64,000 nt of DNA from positions 496,001-560,000 of the forward strand of contig NZ_CP104562.2 of assembly GCF_025398155.2 (NCBI RefSeq), written 5' to 3'. Source of the DNA: Roseateles amylovorans (GTDB lineage Bacteria > Pseudomonadota > Gammaproteobacteria > Burkholderiales > Burkholderiaceae_C). The position numbers were made by a program, and so were the translations under genes. The notes under the pieces were generated by a model that was not told the DNA's origin, searched no databases, and saw only the letters and a program-made list of their open reading frames with translations. Position 1 is the first letter of the stretch. The number at the start of each line of letters is the position of its first letter. Shown here piece by piece: positions 1 through 10,874 of this stretch.

Positions 1-368
1 TCTTTCGGCGCGTCCTTGACGTATTCATCGAGGTAGAAGAACAGCGTCGTCTCGGCGAACGGTCCGCGCCACAGGCCGTGGCGGTTGAGGAAGGCGACGT
101 CGCTCAACGCCTCGTGACCCGACCACTGCGTGTGGCCGGCGCAGCGGCGCGACAGATAGGTGCGCAGTCGCGCCAGCACATCGGGGGGCCAGACCAGATG
201 GCGGGCGGTGAGCGCCAGGAGGCCGCTGAGGTCGCGGCGCGCATTGAAGCGATTGGCGTGGCGGACCGTGAGCGTCAGCACGAAGTGCGAGCACATGCGG
301 TCGAGCACCGGGCTGTCATGAAGGCCCGGGGTCATCAGCGGCAGGGGCGAGCGCTTGGCCATGGGCAT
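1..368 (-). CDS. hypothetical protein, 3' part cut by the window edge
   Basis: A minus-strand frame runs without a stop from an ATG at 368 (or the in-frame ATG at 362) to the window edge, giving 122 codons starting MPMAKRSPLP. Nearly every codon ends in G or C, as in the clear genes here, while the other frames do not, so I take it as real coding sequence. The protein contains no motif I recognise; it is rich in Arg, His and Leu and has an aromatic stretch (TLFFYLDEY) near the visible end. The frame stays open a little upstream of 368, so the start is uncertain. Function unknown. Confidence 0.55.
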   Translation of the reverse strand, partial: MPMAKRSPLPLMTPGLHDSPVLDRMCSHFVLTLTVRHANRFNARRDLSGLLALTARHLVWPPDVLARLRTYLSRRCAGHTQWSGHEALSDVAFLNRHGLWRGPFAETTLFFYLDEYVKDAPK

Positions 369-814
369 GGCGATCGGGCTTTCAGGTGGCGACGTGGGCG
401 GAACCCGAGGCCCCGGACCCGGGCGCCCCACCACGGCGGACCGCGTGGCCGCCCCATCTTGGCGCAGCCGAAGACGCTAGACAAGTCCCGCACGGGTGGC
501 GGGCGTCCCTGGGATCAGTGGATGGCTCGGCGGTCTGGCGGCATCGACAGTGCGCCGGGGATGCGCTTCCCATCGAGGCTGGAGATGCGCAAAGGCCCGC
601 GATGGCGGGCCCTTTGGTGCACCAGATGTCGGTGCTCAGGTACTTCGGTGCTTAAGTGCTTCAGTGCGTTGCTCGTCTGAATCGATGCGTTGCACCGATG
701 CCGGGCACCGATGCGTTCGACGACTGCCTTGGCCGGATGACCTGCACCGATGCGGGATGCACCGAGGGGGTCATCACCTCATGCCGAGGGGCACTCGATG
801 CATGCGCCGTGCGC
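369..814. other. non-coding stretch with a hairpin and short repeats
   Basis: No convincing gene. It holds a hairpin at 591-615 and three exact copies of the decamer GCACCGATGC (692-701, 705-714, 744-753), with a partial copy at 759-765. The weak open frames here do not show the codon bias of the neighbouring genes. Confidence 0.5.
591..615. terminator. hairpin, probable intrinsic terminator
   Basis: AAAGGCCCGC, loop GATG, then GCGGGCCCTTT: a strong GC stem with one bulged C, flanked by A3 and T3 so that it could act in both directions. It lies about 200 bases past the end of the leftward DUF3567 gene. Confidence 0.45.
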
Positions 815-1102
815 TCAGTGCATCACCACCGGCTGTTGGCCGAGGCAGGCGTAGCGCGAGATGAAGGCGTCCAGGTCATCGACATCAGGCCCTTGTTCGA
901 TCAGCGCCTCGACGCCTTCCTGGAATTGTTGTGCCAGGGCGCCCTCGATGAAGATTTCCTTGCGGCTGAACTTGTCCACGATCTCGAAGCCGTCGCGTTG
1001 CAGCGGCGGGTGATCGGGATGCCGGGTGTCACTCAGCGTCGGTGCGACTTCCACATCGAACTGGACCACGATGTAGCTGGGTGAGTCGTAGAGCATGTGC
1101 AT
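815..1102 (-). CDS. DUF3567 family protein
   Basis: A 95-residue protein beginning MHMLYDSPSYIVVQFDVE, with the core FEIVDKFSRKEIFIEG and an acidic, Leu-rich C-terminal half. This matches the small DUF3567 family, which is widespread in Burkholderiales and has no assigned function. Length and ends agree with the family. Charged and without signal peptide or membrane segment, so probably cytosolic. An AAGGAGT element just upstream of the ATG (plus-strand 1105-1111 region) supports the start. It is separated from DUF3108 upstream by 241 bases, so it is probably transcribed on its own. Confidence 0.85.
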   Translation of the reverse strand: MHMLYDSPSYIVVQFDVEVAPTLSDTRHPDHPPLQRDGFEIVDKFSRKEIFIEGALAQQFQEGVEALIEQGPDVDDLDAFISRYACLGQQPVVMH

Positions 1103-1343
1103 AAGGACTCCTTTGAATCAGGAGTTATGGTCTGAAGCGCCGGATTCAAGCCCGTCGCTTTCAACCAGAACACGACCCCATGGTGGCAGAACTTGCGAAG
1201 GGCACCGCAAGCATATGTGGTGCCAACCGCACAAAGTTCACGACTGATGCCCGCCGTGGCGGCTTTTACATTGCGATGCGTCTCTCTTGGCAATCGGACG
1301 GCCCACTCGCCCCTGGCGTGCGGATCGTGGAGGGCGGGCCGGT

Positions 1344-2693
1344 TCAGTGGAGACCGTCGGACCGACCGATGGCATCGGTCGCATCGATCGCATCAATCGA
1401 ATCGCTGGCGTCCCCGGCATGGCCTGCATCGATGTCATCGGGTTCTCCGGTGACCTCGGCATCGTCGGTAGCGCTTCGTGGCCGTGGCCGTGGCGGTGGC
1501 GGCGCTGTCGGCTCGCTGTGAAGCGTCCACTGGCCATCGCCGTCCACGCGGAAGGCGAGGTCGGTCAGCAGGAAGTTGTGTGCGCCATCCAATCCGACGA
1601 TCCATTGCAGGGCCGGTCGCCCGGACTGGCGTGGCAGGTCACGCACCAACTGCCAATGGTCGCCCTGGCGCTCGGTGACGACGAAGTCCCAGTCATGCAC
1701 GCCCTGAGCGCCCGCGACCGGGATGCGCAGCACCTGCCCGGTGCGCAGGTCGGCGTTCGCGGCGGCCATTGCCGACAGTTGAAGCCACCAGGAGAGGCGG
1801 TCCTGCGTGCCGGGTGGCAGCTCATGGCGACGGGCGCCGATGACCAGCATGGCGCGATCTGAATCAGGTTCGCGCATGAACTGCATCGATTCGCGGCTCC
1901 GGCCTGACTGCGTCACCCGATGGGTGCTCGGCATCAGGCCATGAGGTCCGAGTTGCCCTTCGCTGTGCCATTGCGGCAGTTCGCGCGAACCGGCACGTCG
2001 AGTGAGGGTCAAGCGGTAGCGGTCCTCGTCCAGTTGCCAATGGAGGGTGGCGTGGCCATCGACGCCGTCGTAGACGAAGCGGAAGTGCAAGGTCCCGCTG
2101 CCCGTCAACGGTGGCTGCAGATTCGATGCGGCGATCGACGTGGTGGTGGATCCGCTTGCCGCTTCGGCGCCAGCTTCTGCCTCCGATGCTGACGCTGGCG
2201 CTGATGCCGCGGATCGGGACGAAATTGTTGACGGGAACCCTGGACGTCGAGGCGATACATCCGGCTCGATCGCCGTCGCCAGAGGAGGCGGGTGGATCGC
2301 GAGAGGCGCATCAGTGGCGGCCACGGTTCTCGTCGCGGGCGCTGCCGATCTCGGCACTTCGGCCTTGGCGTTCAACGCGTCCTCGGCCTTCTGCAAGGGC
2401 GGCAAGGGCTGCAAGGGCTGCGAGCGCTGCGAGGGCTGCGGCGGTGCGTCGGGCCGCGTCAGTGAGACCGACAGCGCCCGGGCATCGGTCCAGCGGACCT
2501 CCACCGAGCTGCCCGTCACGGCCGTGATGGGTCGCAGTGCGGCGGGACGCAGGCGGTCGATCAGCCAGCCATGCAGCGCCAGCACGAGCAGGACGGCGAG
2601 CCACGGGGCTCCCCGCGCCGACCGGCGTCGGTGTGGGGCCCGACCGGATGGCCGCCCGGGTGACACAGGTGACAATGCCGCAGCGAACCGCAC
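1344..2693 (-). CDS. DUF3108 domain protein, membrane-anchored
   Basis: 449 residues from a GTG start. Residues about 31-47 form one hydrophobic segment (LAVLLVLALHGWLIDRL region) after an Arg-rich N-terminus, then a long Pro/Ala/Ser linker (about 75-195), then a beta-rich domain (about 200-400) that fits DUF3108, a periplasmic domain of unknown function common in Betaproteobacteria. The overall plan resembles a TonB-like anchor followed by a periplasmic domain. The C-terminal 40 residues are a low-complexity Asp/Ile/Ala tail encoded by imperfect GATGCATCG-like repeats (about 1370-1450). The GTG start is the first in frame; a second GTG ten codons in is possible. Confidence 0.75.
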   Translation of the reverse strand: MRFAAALSPVSPGRPSGRAPHRRRSARGAPWLAVLLVLALHGWLIDRLRPAALRPITAVTGSSVEVRWTDARALSVSLTRPDAPPQPSQRSQPLQPLPPLQKAEDALNAKAEVPRSAAPATRTVAATDAPLAIHPPPLATAIEPDVSPRRPGFPSTISSRSAASAPASASEAEAGAEAASGSTTTSIAASNLQPPLTGSGTLHFRFVYDGVDGHATLHWQLDEDRYRLTLTRRAGSRELPQWHSEGQLGPHGLMPSTHRVTQSGRSRESMQFMREPDSDRAMLVIGARRHELPPGTQDRLSWWLQLSAMAAANADLRTGQVLRIPVAGAQGVHDWDFVVTERQGDHWQLVRDLPRQSGRPALQWIVGLDGAHNFLLTDLAFRVDGDGQWTLHSEPTAPPPPRPRPRSATDDAEVTGEPDDIDAGHAGDASDSIDAIDATDAIGRSDGLH

Positions 2694-2758
2694 GACGATT
2701 TCCCCAACGATGCTTTTCTCGGCGCCCGTGAGGCGCCACGACGATCACGACCGCAACG

Positions 2759-3943
2759 ATGAAACTCGCTACATACCGCGACGGCTCGCGCGACGGCCAA
2801 CTGGTGGTGGTCTCCCGCGACCTGAGCCAGGCATGCTATGCCACCGGCATCGCGACCCGGCTGCAGCAGGTGCTGGACGATTGGAATTTCCTCGCCCCAC
2901 AGCTTGAATCCTTGTCGCAATCGCTGAACCAGGGGCGTGCGCGCCACGCGTTCAGCTTCGATCCCGCCCAATGCATGGCGCCGTTGCCTCGTCCCGCCGC
3001 GTGGTTGGCGGGCGAAGGCTATCCGGCGCATGGCGACGAGCTGCGCGCGCGTGGCCTGGCCTGGCCGGAGCGACTGAGCGCGCCGCTGGTGCGTGTGGGC
3101 GGTGCCGAGACCCTGCTGGGACCGTTGGACACGCCGGATCTGCCGGACGCTCGCGGCCTGGAAACCGAGCCGCAGGTCGCGGTGCTGATCGGCGATCTGG
3201 CCGCCGGCGCGGTGCCGACGCAGGCGCTGGAGGCGGTGCGGCTGGTGCTGCTGGTCAATGACTGGGTGATGCGGCCCGTCCAGCAAGAGGAATTGAGCCA
3301 GGGCTGGCCGGCCCTGCACAGCCGCCCCGCCTTGCAGTTCGCGCCAGTGGCGGTGACGCCTGACGAGCTGCCTGGCGCGTGGTACCTCGGCCGGGTCACG
3401 GCCCAACTGCAGTGTCAGCGCAACGGGCGCAAGCAGCCGGCGCTCGATCTGAAGGACGGGATGCGCTGGAGCTTCGGCGACCTGCTGGCCGAGGCCGCCC
3501 GCAACCGGGCACTGCGCACGGGAACGCTGGTCGGCGCAGGCCGCCCCGGCGGCGGCGCACCGGTCATCCTGGCCGCAGGCGACAGCCTGCGCCTGGACGT
3601 CAAGTTGGGGGACGGCTCCAGTCCGTTCGGCGCGATCGACATGGATCTCGCGGAACTCGAACCCGCTGCCGCTGCGGCGCTGGGTGCTCCTGCTGATGCG
3701 AAGGGGGCCCCTCGGCGTGCGGCCGAGCCTGCCGACGATTCGGATACGCCGGCCGGCGATGACGTCGAATCAGCTGCCGATGCCGATGCCGATGCCGATG
3801 CCGATGCCGATGCCGATGCCGCCCGTCACCGTGCCGACAATCTCGACGACACCCCCAGCGCATCGCGCGCCCCTCAGGACGACACGGCCGATGCCGACAC
3901 GGTCGCCGCCACCGATCAAGGAGACTCTGATGCAACGACGTGA
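2759..3943 (+). CDS. fumarylacetoacetate hydrolase family protein with repeat-encoded tail
   Basis: 394 residues. Residues 1-300 read as a fumarylacetoacetase-like (FAH) protein: N-terminal MKLATYRDGSRDGQL, then a segment with EPQVAVLIGDL and LLVNDWVMRPV, and a final GAGRPGGG/GDSLRLDV region. Members cleave or hydrate beta-diketo acids using a metal; the exact substrate is not readable. Comparable proteins are about 330 residues; here about 80 further residues are low-complexity and include seven Ala-Asp pairs encoded by a perfect GCCGAT hexamer array. The gene overlaps the next one by 14 bases, so the two are probably co-transcribed. Confidence 0.8.
   Translation: MKLATYRDGSRDGQLVVVSRDLSQACYATGIATRLQQVLDDWNFLAPQLESLSQSLNQGRARHAFSFDPAQCMAPLPRPAAWLAGEGYPAHGDELRARGLAWPERLSAPLVRVGGAETLLGPLDTPDLPDARGLETEPQVAVLIGDLAAGAVPTQALEAVRLVLLVNDWVMRPVQQEELSQGWPALHSRPALQFAPVAVTPDELPGAWYLGRVTAQLQCQRNGRKQPALDLKDGMRWSFGDLLAEAARNRALRTGTLVGAGRPGGGAPVILAAGDSLRLDVKLGDGSSPFGAIDMDLAELEPAAAAALGAPADAKGAPRRAAEPADDSDTPAGDDVESAADADADADADADADAARHRADNLDDTPSASRAPQDDTADADTVAATDQGDSDATT
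3776..3820 (+). repeat. (GCCGAT)7 tandem array inside a coding region
   Basis: Seven perfect copies of GCCGAT followed by GCC, within the 3' end of the FAH-like gene, encoding alternating Ala-Asp. A hexamer array changes length in frame, so copy-number change would alter the acidic tail without breaking the protein. The same hexamer recurs at 4743-4778. Confidence 0.9.
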
Positions 3944-4613
3944 ACTGTGCGCCTGGATGGGCGCCACGCTGGCGACCGGACTGGCCGCCCCTTCGGCCTT
4001 CGCTTTCAGCCTCAGCGAAGGCGATGCCGCCACTGGCGTGCGTGCCGCTTTGGAGCGCGGCGCCCAGGCCGCACTGGAAAACCTGGGACGCACCGATGGC
4101 TTCCTGGGCAATCCCCAGGTGCGCATCGAGCTGCCCAGCGGGCTGCGCGACGCCGCGCGGCTGCTGCGCACCACCGGGCAGGGCCGTCGGCTGGACGAGC
4201 TGATCACAGCAATGAACCGCGCCGCCGAGCAGGCCATGCCGGAGGCCCGGCAATTGCTGGTCAACACGGTGCGCAACATTTCGGTCGAGGATGCGGTGCG
4301 CATCGTGCGCGGCGGTGATGACGCCGTCACCCGCTTCTTCGAGGACAAGACCCGCTCCCCGCTGACCGACAAGTTCCTGCCCCTGGTGACCCGGGCCACC
4401 GAGCGCCAGTCGCTGAGCGAGAAGTACAACGCGGTGGCCGGCAAGGCCGCCGGCTTCGGACTCGTGCGCAAGGAGGATGCCAATCTGCAGTCCTATGTCA
4501 CCGGCAAGGCCCTGGACGGGCTCTACTTCATGATCGGCCAGGAAGAAAAGAAGATCCGCCAGGATCCGGTGGGTACCGGCAGCGCCATCCTCAAGCGGGT
4601 CTTCGGCGGCTGA
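3930..4613 (+). CDS. DUF4197 domain protein, exported
   Basis: 227 residues starting MQRRELCAWMGATLATGL; the first 27 residues look like a signal peptide (basic start, hydrophobic core, cut near AFAFS). The rest is helical, with LSEGDAATGVRAALERGA and DKTRSPLTDKFLPLV, matching DUF4197 (conserved exported proteins of unknown function). The start at 3930 is chosen over upstream options because AAGGAGA sits 6 bases before it; the frame is open further upstream but that part is a shadow of the FAH-like gene. The start overlaps the FAH-like stop by 14 bases, suggesting translational coupling. Confidence 0.85.
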   Translation: MQRRELCAWMGATLATGLAAPSAFAFSLSEGDAATGVRAALERGAQAALENLGRTDGFLGNPQVRIELPSGLRDAARLLRTTGQGRRLDELITAMNRAAEQAMPEARQLLVNTVRNISVEDAVRIVRGGDDAVTRFFEDKTRSPLTDKFLPLVTRATERQSLSEKYNAVAGKAAGFGLVRKEDANLQSYVTGKALDGLYFMIGQEEKKIRQDPVGTGSAILKRVFGG

Positions 4614-4632
4614 TCGCCCCGGAGACTGCGTC

Positions 4633-4656
4633 AGACACGGACACGGACACGGACAC
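4633..4656. repeat. (GACACG)4 tandem array
   Basis: Four perfect GACACG units followed by degenerate copies. It lies in the 303-base stretch 4614-4916 between DUF4197 and metH, which holds no gene and consists largely of short repeats: this array, a run of CAG triplets at about 4727-4742, and the (GCCGAT)6 array at 4743-4778. Confidence 0.85.
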
Positions 4657-4742
4657 GGACAGGGCACGGCACTGATACGGACAGGGCTCGGCTCGGCAGG
4701 GCGCGGCGCGGACACGGATCCGCCGCCGCAGCAGCAGCAGCA

Positions 4743-4778
4743 GCCGATGCCGATGCCGATGCCGATGCCGATGCCGAT
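4743..4778. repeat. (GCCGAT)6 tandem array, intergenic
   Basis: Six perfect GCCGAT units directly after a run of CAG triplets, about 140 bases before the metH start. It is the same hexamer, in the same orientation, as the array in the FAH-like gene 960 bases upstream, so the two arrays bracket DUF4197 as direct repeats. Confidence 0.9.
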
Positions 4779-4916
4779 GCCGGCTCCGGACCGGGGTAGG
4801 GAACGCGAACCTGCGCGCCATCCCGTTGAGCCTGCGCGAGGCACGATGCACGCCTCGCCGCCGGTCGAAGGCCACGCCCGCCCCATGGCGGGGCCGGTCT
4901 TCCTACAATCGGGCGC

Positions 4917-5978
4917 ATGAACGCCTCGACTTCCGCCGTCCGCTACACCCGCGGCGCCGCCCTGCCCGCCATCCTCCAGTCGCGCATTGCCGTCCTTGAC
5001 GGCGCGATGGGCACGATGATCCAGCGCTATAAGCTGACCGAGACAGACTTTCGCGGCGATCGGTTCCTGGATCATCCCAAGGACCTCAAGGGCAACAACG
5101 ACCTGCTGGTGCTCACCCGCCCGGATGTGATCTCCGAGATCCACCGCCAGTACCTCGAGGCCGGTTCCGACATCATCGAGACCAACACCTTCGGCACCAC
5201 CACGGTGGCCCAGGAGGACTATGGGCTCGGGCATTTCGCCTATGAAATGAACGTCGCCGCCGCCCGCCTGGCCCGCCAGGCCTGCGACGCGTTCAGCACG
5301 CCCGACAAACCACGCTTCGCCGCCGGTGCCCTCGGCCCCACGCCGCGCACCGCGTCCATCAGCCCGGATGTCAACGACCCCGGTGCCCGCAATGTGGACT
5401 TCGATACCCTGCGCCTCGCGTACTACGAGCAAGGCAAGGCCTTGCTCGAAGGCGGCGTCGACCTGTTCCTCGTCGAAACCATCTTCGACACGCTCAATGC
5501 CAAGGCGGCCATCTTCGCCCTCGATGCGCTGATGGACGACACCGGCGAGCGGCTGCCCGTCATCATCTCCGGCACCGTCACCGACGCGTCCGGGCGCATC
5601 CTGTCCGGCCAGACCGTCACCGCCTTCTGGCACTCGGTCCGCCATGCGCGGCCGCTGGCCGTCGGCCTGAACTGCGCGCTCGGCGCCGCCCTGATGCGGC
5701 CCTATATCGAGGAACTGGCCAAAGCGGCCGGTGATACCCCGATCTCCTGCTATCCGAATGCGGGGTTGCCCAATCCGATGAGCGACACCGGCTTCGACGA
5801 AACACCCGATGTGACCGGACGGCTCGTCGGCGAGTTCGCGGCAGCGGGCTTCCTCAATATCGCCGGAGGATGCTGCGGGACCACGCCCGACCACATTCGC
5901 GCGATTGCCAAGAGCGTGTCGGCCTACCGGCCCCGAGCGGTGGGGGAAAAGCTCTTCAGCGGTTTGGTGGAGGCCTGA
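4917..5978 (+). CDS. metH: methionine synthase, homocysteine-binding part (MetH N-terminal half)
   Basis: 353 residues forming the homocysteine S-methyltransferase barrel of cobalamin-dependent methionine synthase. Visible motifs: LDGAMGTMIQ at about 27-36, SDIIETNTFGT, and the three zinc-binding cysteines, Cys253 in GLNCALG and Cys319-Cys320 in GGCCG (equivalent to Cys247, 310 and 311 of E. coli MetH). The gene ends just after this domain; the folate, cobalamin and activation domains are in a separate gene at 7678. This two-gene MetH is usual in Burkholderiales, so it is a natural split and not a frameshift. The two proteins should act together in the cytosol to methylate homocysteine. Confidence 0.93.
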   Translation: MNASTSAVRYTRGAALPAILQSRIAVLDGAMGTMIQRYKLTETDFRGDRFLDHPKDLKGNNDLLVLTRPDVISEIHRQYLEAGSDIIETNTFGTTTVAQEDYGLGHFAYEMNVAAARLARQACDAFSTPDKPRFAAGALGPTPRTASISPDVNDPGARNVDFDTLRLAYYEQGKALLEGGVDLFLVETIFDTLNAKAAIFALDALMDDTGERLPVIISGTVTDASGRILSGQTVTAFWHSVRHARPLAVGLNCALGAALMRPYIEELAKAAGDTPISCYPNAGLPNPMSDTGFDETPDVTGRLVGEFAAAGFLNIAGGCCGTTPDHIRAIAKSVSAYRPRAVGEKLFSGLVEA

Positions 5979-6072
5979 GCGCGAGCCCGCGAGGCCTTCG
6001 TCACAGGCCTGGGCGGGCGAACCGAGCGGCGAGTCCTGACCTCGCGGTGCGCGGCCGATGGACGCGGCGGCG

Positions 6073-7293
6073 TCAGTACAGCTTCAGCATCGTTTCCATG
6101 TGAATGCGCAGGCGCAGCTCATGCGGCGCCAGACTCACACTGATGGCCTGCGCCGGCAGGCGCGTGTCGCGCAACACCGGCGTGGTCAGCGGGCTGCCGC
6201 TTTTGCCCACCAGCGCCGCCACGGTCGGCTCATTCGCGCTGTGGCCGCGCTTGATGACCATGCCCTCTTCGCCGTTGGCCAGACGCACCAGCGAGCCGGG
6301 GGGATACAGGCCGATGGACTTGATCAGGGCAATGCCCGCTTCATCCGGCTGCTTGAGTTCGTCCAGATAGATGGCCCGGGCCGCCTGCGCGGCGGACAGC
6401 GCCCGCCGGTGGCGCCGCGGGCTCAGCCGCGCACCGTAGACATCGATGCGCCGCAGCAGCCGCCCCATGAGCTCGCCGTCGCCCCGCGGGGCCAGCGGAC
6501 CCGGGCCGGCGTCATGGTGCAGGCGCACCGCGCCGAGCCAGGCGTCGTCGGTCACGCCCATCTCGCGCAGCAGCACGGCGGCCCGGTCGCCGTGACCGGC
6601 CAGTTGCTCACGCTGGGCGCCGTTCAGGCCGTCCGATCGGAGCGCGTGCTGGTCCTGCTGCTGCGTGATGCTCAGGTTCATCGTCAGCGCCGCCAGACCC
6701 AGCGAACGCCGCCGGGCGTCGTCCCAGCCCAGTTGCCGGGCGGTGAGCTCCGACAGGCCCAGCGACAGCAGCGCATGCCGCGCGCTGTACTGCTGCGACT
6801 CCTGGCCGGCGTCGTGGATCAGCAGCGCCAGCGAGGCGTCGGGCTGACGGGTCAGCCGGGCCAGCACGCTGTCCAGCAATTGCGTCAGGCGCGGCAGGAA
6901 GTCGGGGCGCTCCGGCGATCGCAGCACCTGCTGCGCATGCCATTGCAGGTCGGACCAGGCGGCCGCATCGCTGACCTCCAACGGTGCGGGCCGGGTGGCG
7001 CCGCGCTCCGCATGGAAGTCGGTGCGCTGGTAATCCGCCTCCGCACGGGCAATCTGCGACAGCGACGCACCTTGCAGCACCATCGTGTCCAGCTTGAAGT
7101 TCAACGCGCGCTGGTATTCGCGAGTCTCGTGGGCCTGGACGAACGGGCCGCGCGCAATCAGCTCGCGCACCTGAGGGGTGTCGGGCAGCGCATTGCCGGC
7201 CGCGAACAGAAGATGCCCGGCACTGTCGCGCAGTGAGAACGTCAGCACCTGTCCGGTGCGCAGGCTGTGGGGGGGGAGTTGGACCAGATCCAT
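6073..7293 (-). CDS. degenerate HD-GYP-like domain protein
   Basis: 406 residues from the ATG at 7293 (MDLVQLPPHSLRTGQVL). The frame extends 48 codons further, but that part is less like coding sequence. The N-terminal 60 residues resemble the DUF3391-type lead of HD-GYP proteins; about 110-330 aligns by eye with the HD-GYP helical core (HALLSLGLSELTARQLG, HGDRAAVLLREMG, AVRLHHDAGPG). The metal-binding HD pair is missing (LAALTMNLS stands where LLHDIGK is expected) and HHE...GYP is reduced to HHDA without GYP. Cyclic-di-GMP hydrolysis therefore seems unlikely; a binding or scaffold role is possible. It is convergent with metH part 1 and divergent from part 2. Confidence 0.7.
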   Translation of the reverse strand: MDLVQLPPHSLRTGQVLTFSLRDSAGHLLFAAGNALPDTPQVRELIARGPFVQAHETREYQRALNFKLDTMVLQGASLSQIARAEADYQRTDFHAERGATRPAPLEVSDAAAWSDLQWHAQQVLRSPERPDFLPRLTQLLDSVLARLTRQPDASLALLIHDAGQESQQYSARHALLSLGLSELTARQLGWDDARRRSLGLAALTMNLSITQQQDQHALRSDGLNGAQREQLAGHGDRAAVLLREMGVTDDAWLGAVRLHHDAGPGPLAPRGDGELMGRLLRRIDVYGARLSPRRHRRALSAAQAARAIYLDELKQPDEAGIALIKSIGLYPPGSLVRLANGEEGMVIKRGHSANEPTVAALVGKSGSPLTTPVLRDTRLPAQAISVSLAPHELRLRIHMETMLKLY

Positions 7294-7462
7294 GGCGCGG
7301 GGCACGTCGGGTGGCACACCGATGGTTCCCTCCGTCCGGTGGTGCCGCTTCGTGCCGAAGTTGTCGTTATGGTTGTCGTCACAGGTTATCGGCCCGTGAA
7401 AGCATACGCTTGAGCCGGCGTTTTTACCGGGTCCCACCCCCCGCCAAGGGGGCGACGATCGT

Positions 7463-7468
7463 TAGAAT
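7463..7468 (+). promoter_or_regulatory. candidate -10 box of metH part 2
   Basis: TAGAAT, 28 bases ahead of the SAH riboswitch, which would put transcription start near 7475 and the whole aptamer at the 5' end of the transcript. No convincing -35 is visible. Confidence 0.4.
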
Positions 7469-7495
7469 GCGTGGCGTTTTCCCTGTTTCCTGTGT

Positions 7496-7597
7496 CCGAG
7501 GAGCGTTGCGATGGGCCGTTGCCGGCCCGCCAGGCTCGGATCGACGGTGTCGCCCGCTGCTGCGGAGCCGCCACCGCCTGACAACGACGCTCACCGT
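7496..7597 (+). promoter_or_regulatory. SAH (S-adenosylhomocysteine) riboswitch
   Basis: The aptamer signature CCGAGGAGCGTTGCGA is followed by CCAGGCTCGG and, further on, ACAACGACGCTCACC. CCGAG (7496-7500) can pair with CTCGG (7535-7539) as the pseudoknot, and GAGCG (7501-7505) with CGCTC (7588-7592) as P1. This is the arrangement of the known SAH riboswitch, found in Betaproteobacteria before ahcY, metF and metH; binding of SAH raises expression. Here it sits 80 bases before the metH part 2 start, so methionine regeneration should rise when SAH accumulates. Confidence 0.9.
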
Positions 7598-7677
7598 CCC
7601 GACTGGCTCGGGGTTGCGGTGAGTTGCGCGGCCCCCATCCATCGTCCGAAGCGTCGAAAGAGATCACCGAGGCCGCC

Positions 7678-10488
<2,811 letters not shown>

Positions 10489-10874
10489 ACCCCTGCGCCT
10501 GCTGTCCCCGGCAGGCGCTTCTCGCCTCGCGCCTCGCGCCTCGCGCCTCGCTTTTTGCGCCTCTCGCGCTACCCCCTGCTGCGCGATCGCCCGCACCAAC
10601 AGGGTCCATTCGGCCCCTGTCGGGTCGTTGTGCGGACCGACGTGTGGCGCGTCGTTCCCCCGCCTCTTTGTTTCATTGCGTGTCCGCCGTCGGCGCGAGG
10701 CGGGCCGCAGGCGTTGTAAAGCGGTGAAGAGGCTGCGAACGGGGTGTTGTCCTACCCCGGGGCTGGTTTCAGGCGTTTACAAACGGAACAGGGTCGAGGC
10801 GCCTGGACTTGTAACAGCGTGGCATTCTTCGCTCCATCACAGCCCACCGGGGCAACAACCATAAGAGGTGAATC
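10489..10874. other. non-coding stretch with heptamer array
   Basis: No gene seen. It contains four perfect tandem copies of CGCCTCG (10523-10550) followed by a T5 run, and a distant inverted pair TTGTAAA (10714-10720) / TTTACAA (10776-10782). The promoter of the next gene is probably here, but no clear -35/-10 pair could be picked out. Confidence 0.5.
10523..10550. repeat. (CGCCTCG)4 tandem array
   Basis: Four perfect heptamers just past the metH stop, ending in CTTTTT. Together with the other 6-, 7- and 9-mer arrays in this window it points to frequent short tandem duplication in this genome. Confidence 0.85.

Noticed and set aside
1247..1270. CCGCC-GT-GGCGG followed by TTTT as a terminator
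   Set aside because: It points along the plus strand, where no gene lies upstream; too short a stem to call.
4633..4778. Possible CRISPR-like array
   Set aside because: Units are 3-6 bases with no spacers and no cas genes; simple tandem repeats.
3600..5894. 764-codon minus-strand frame over DUF4197 and metH part 1
   Set aside because: Antisense to clear genes and passing through the hexamer repeats; low-complexity Gly/His product.
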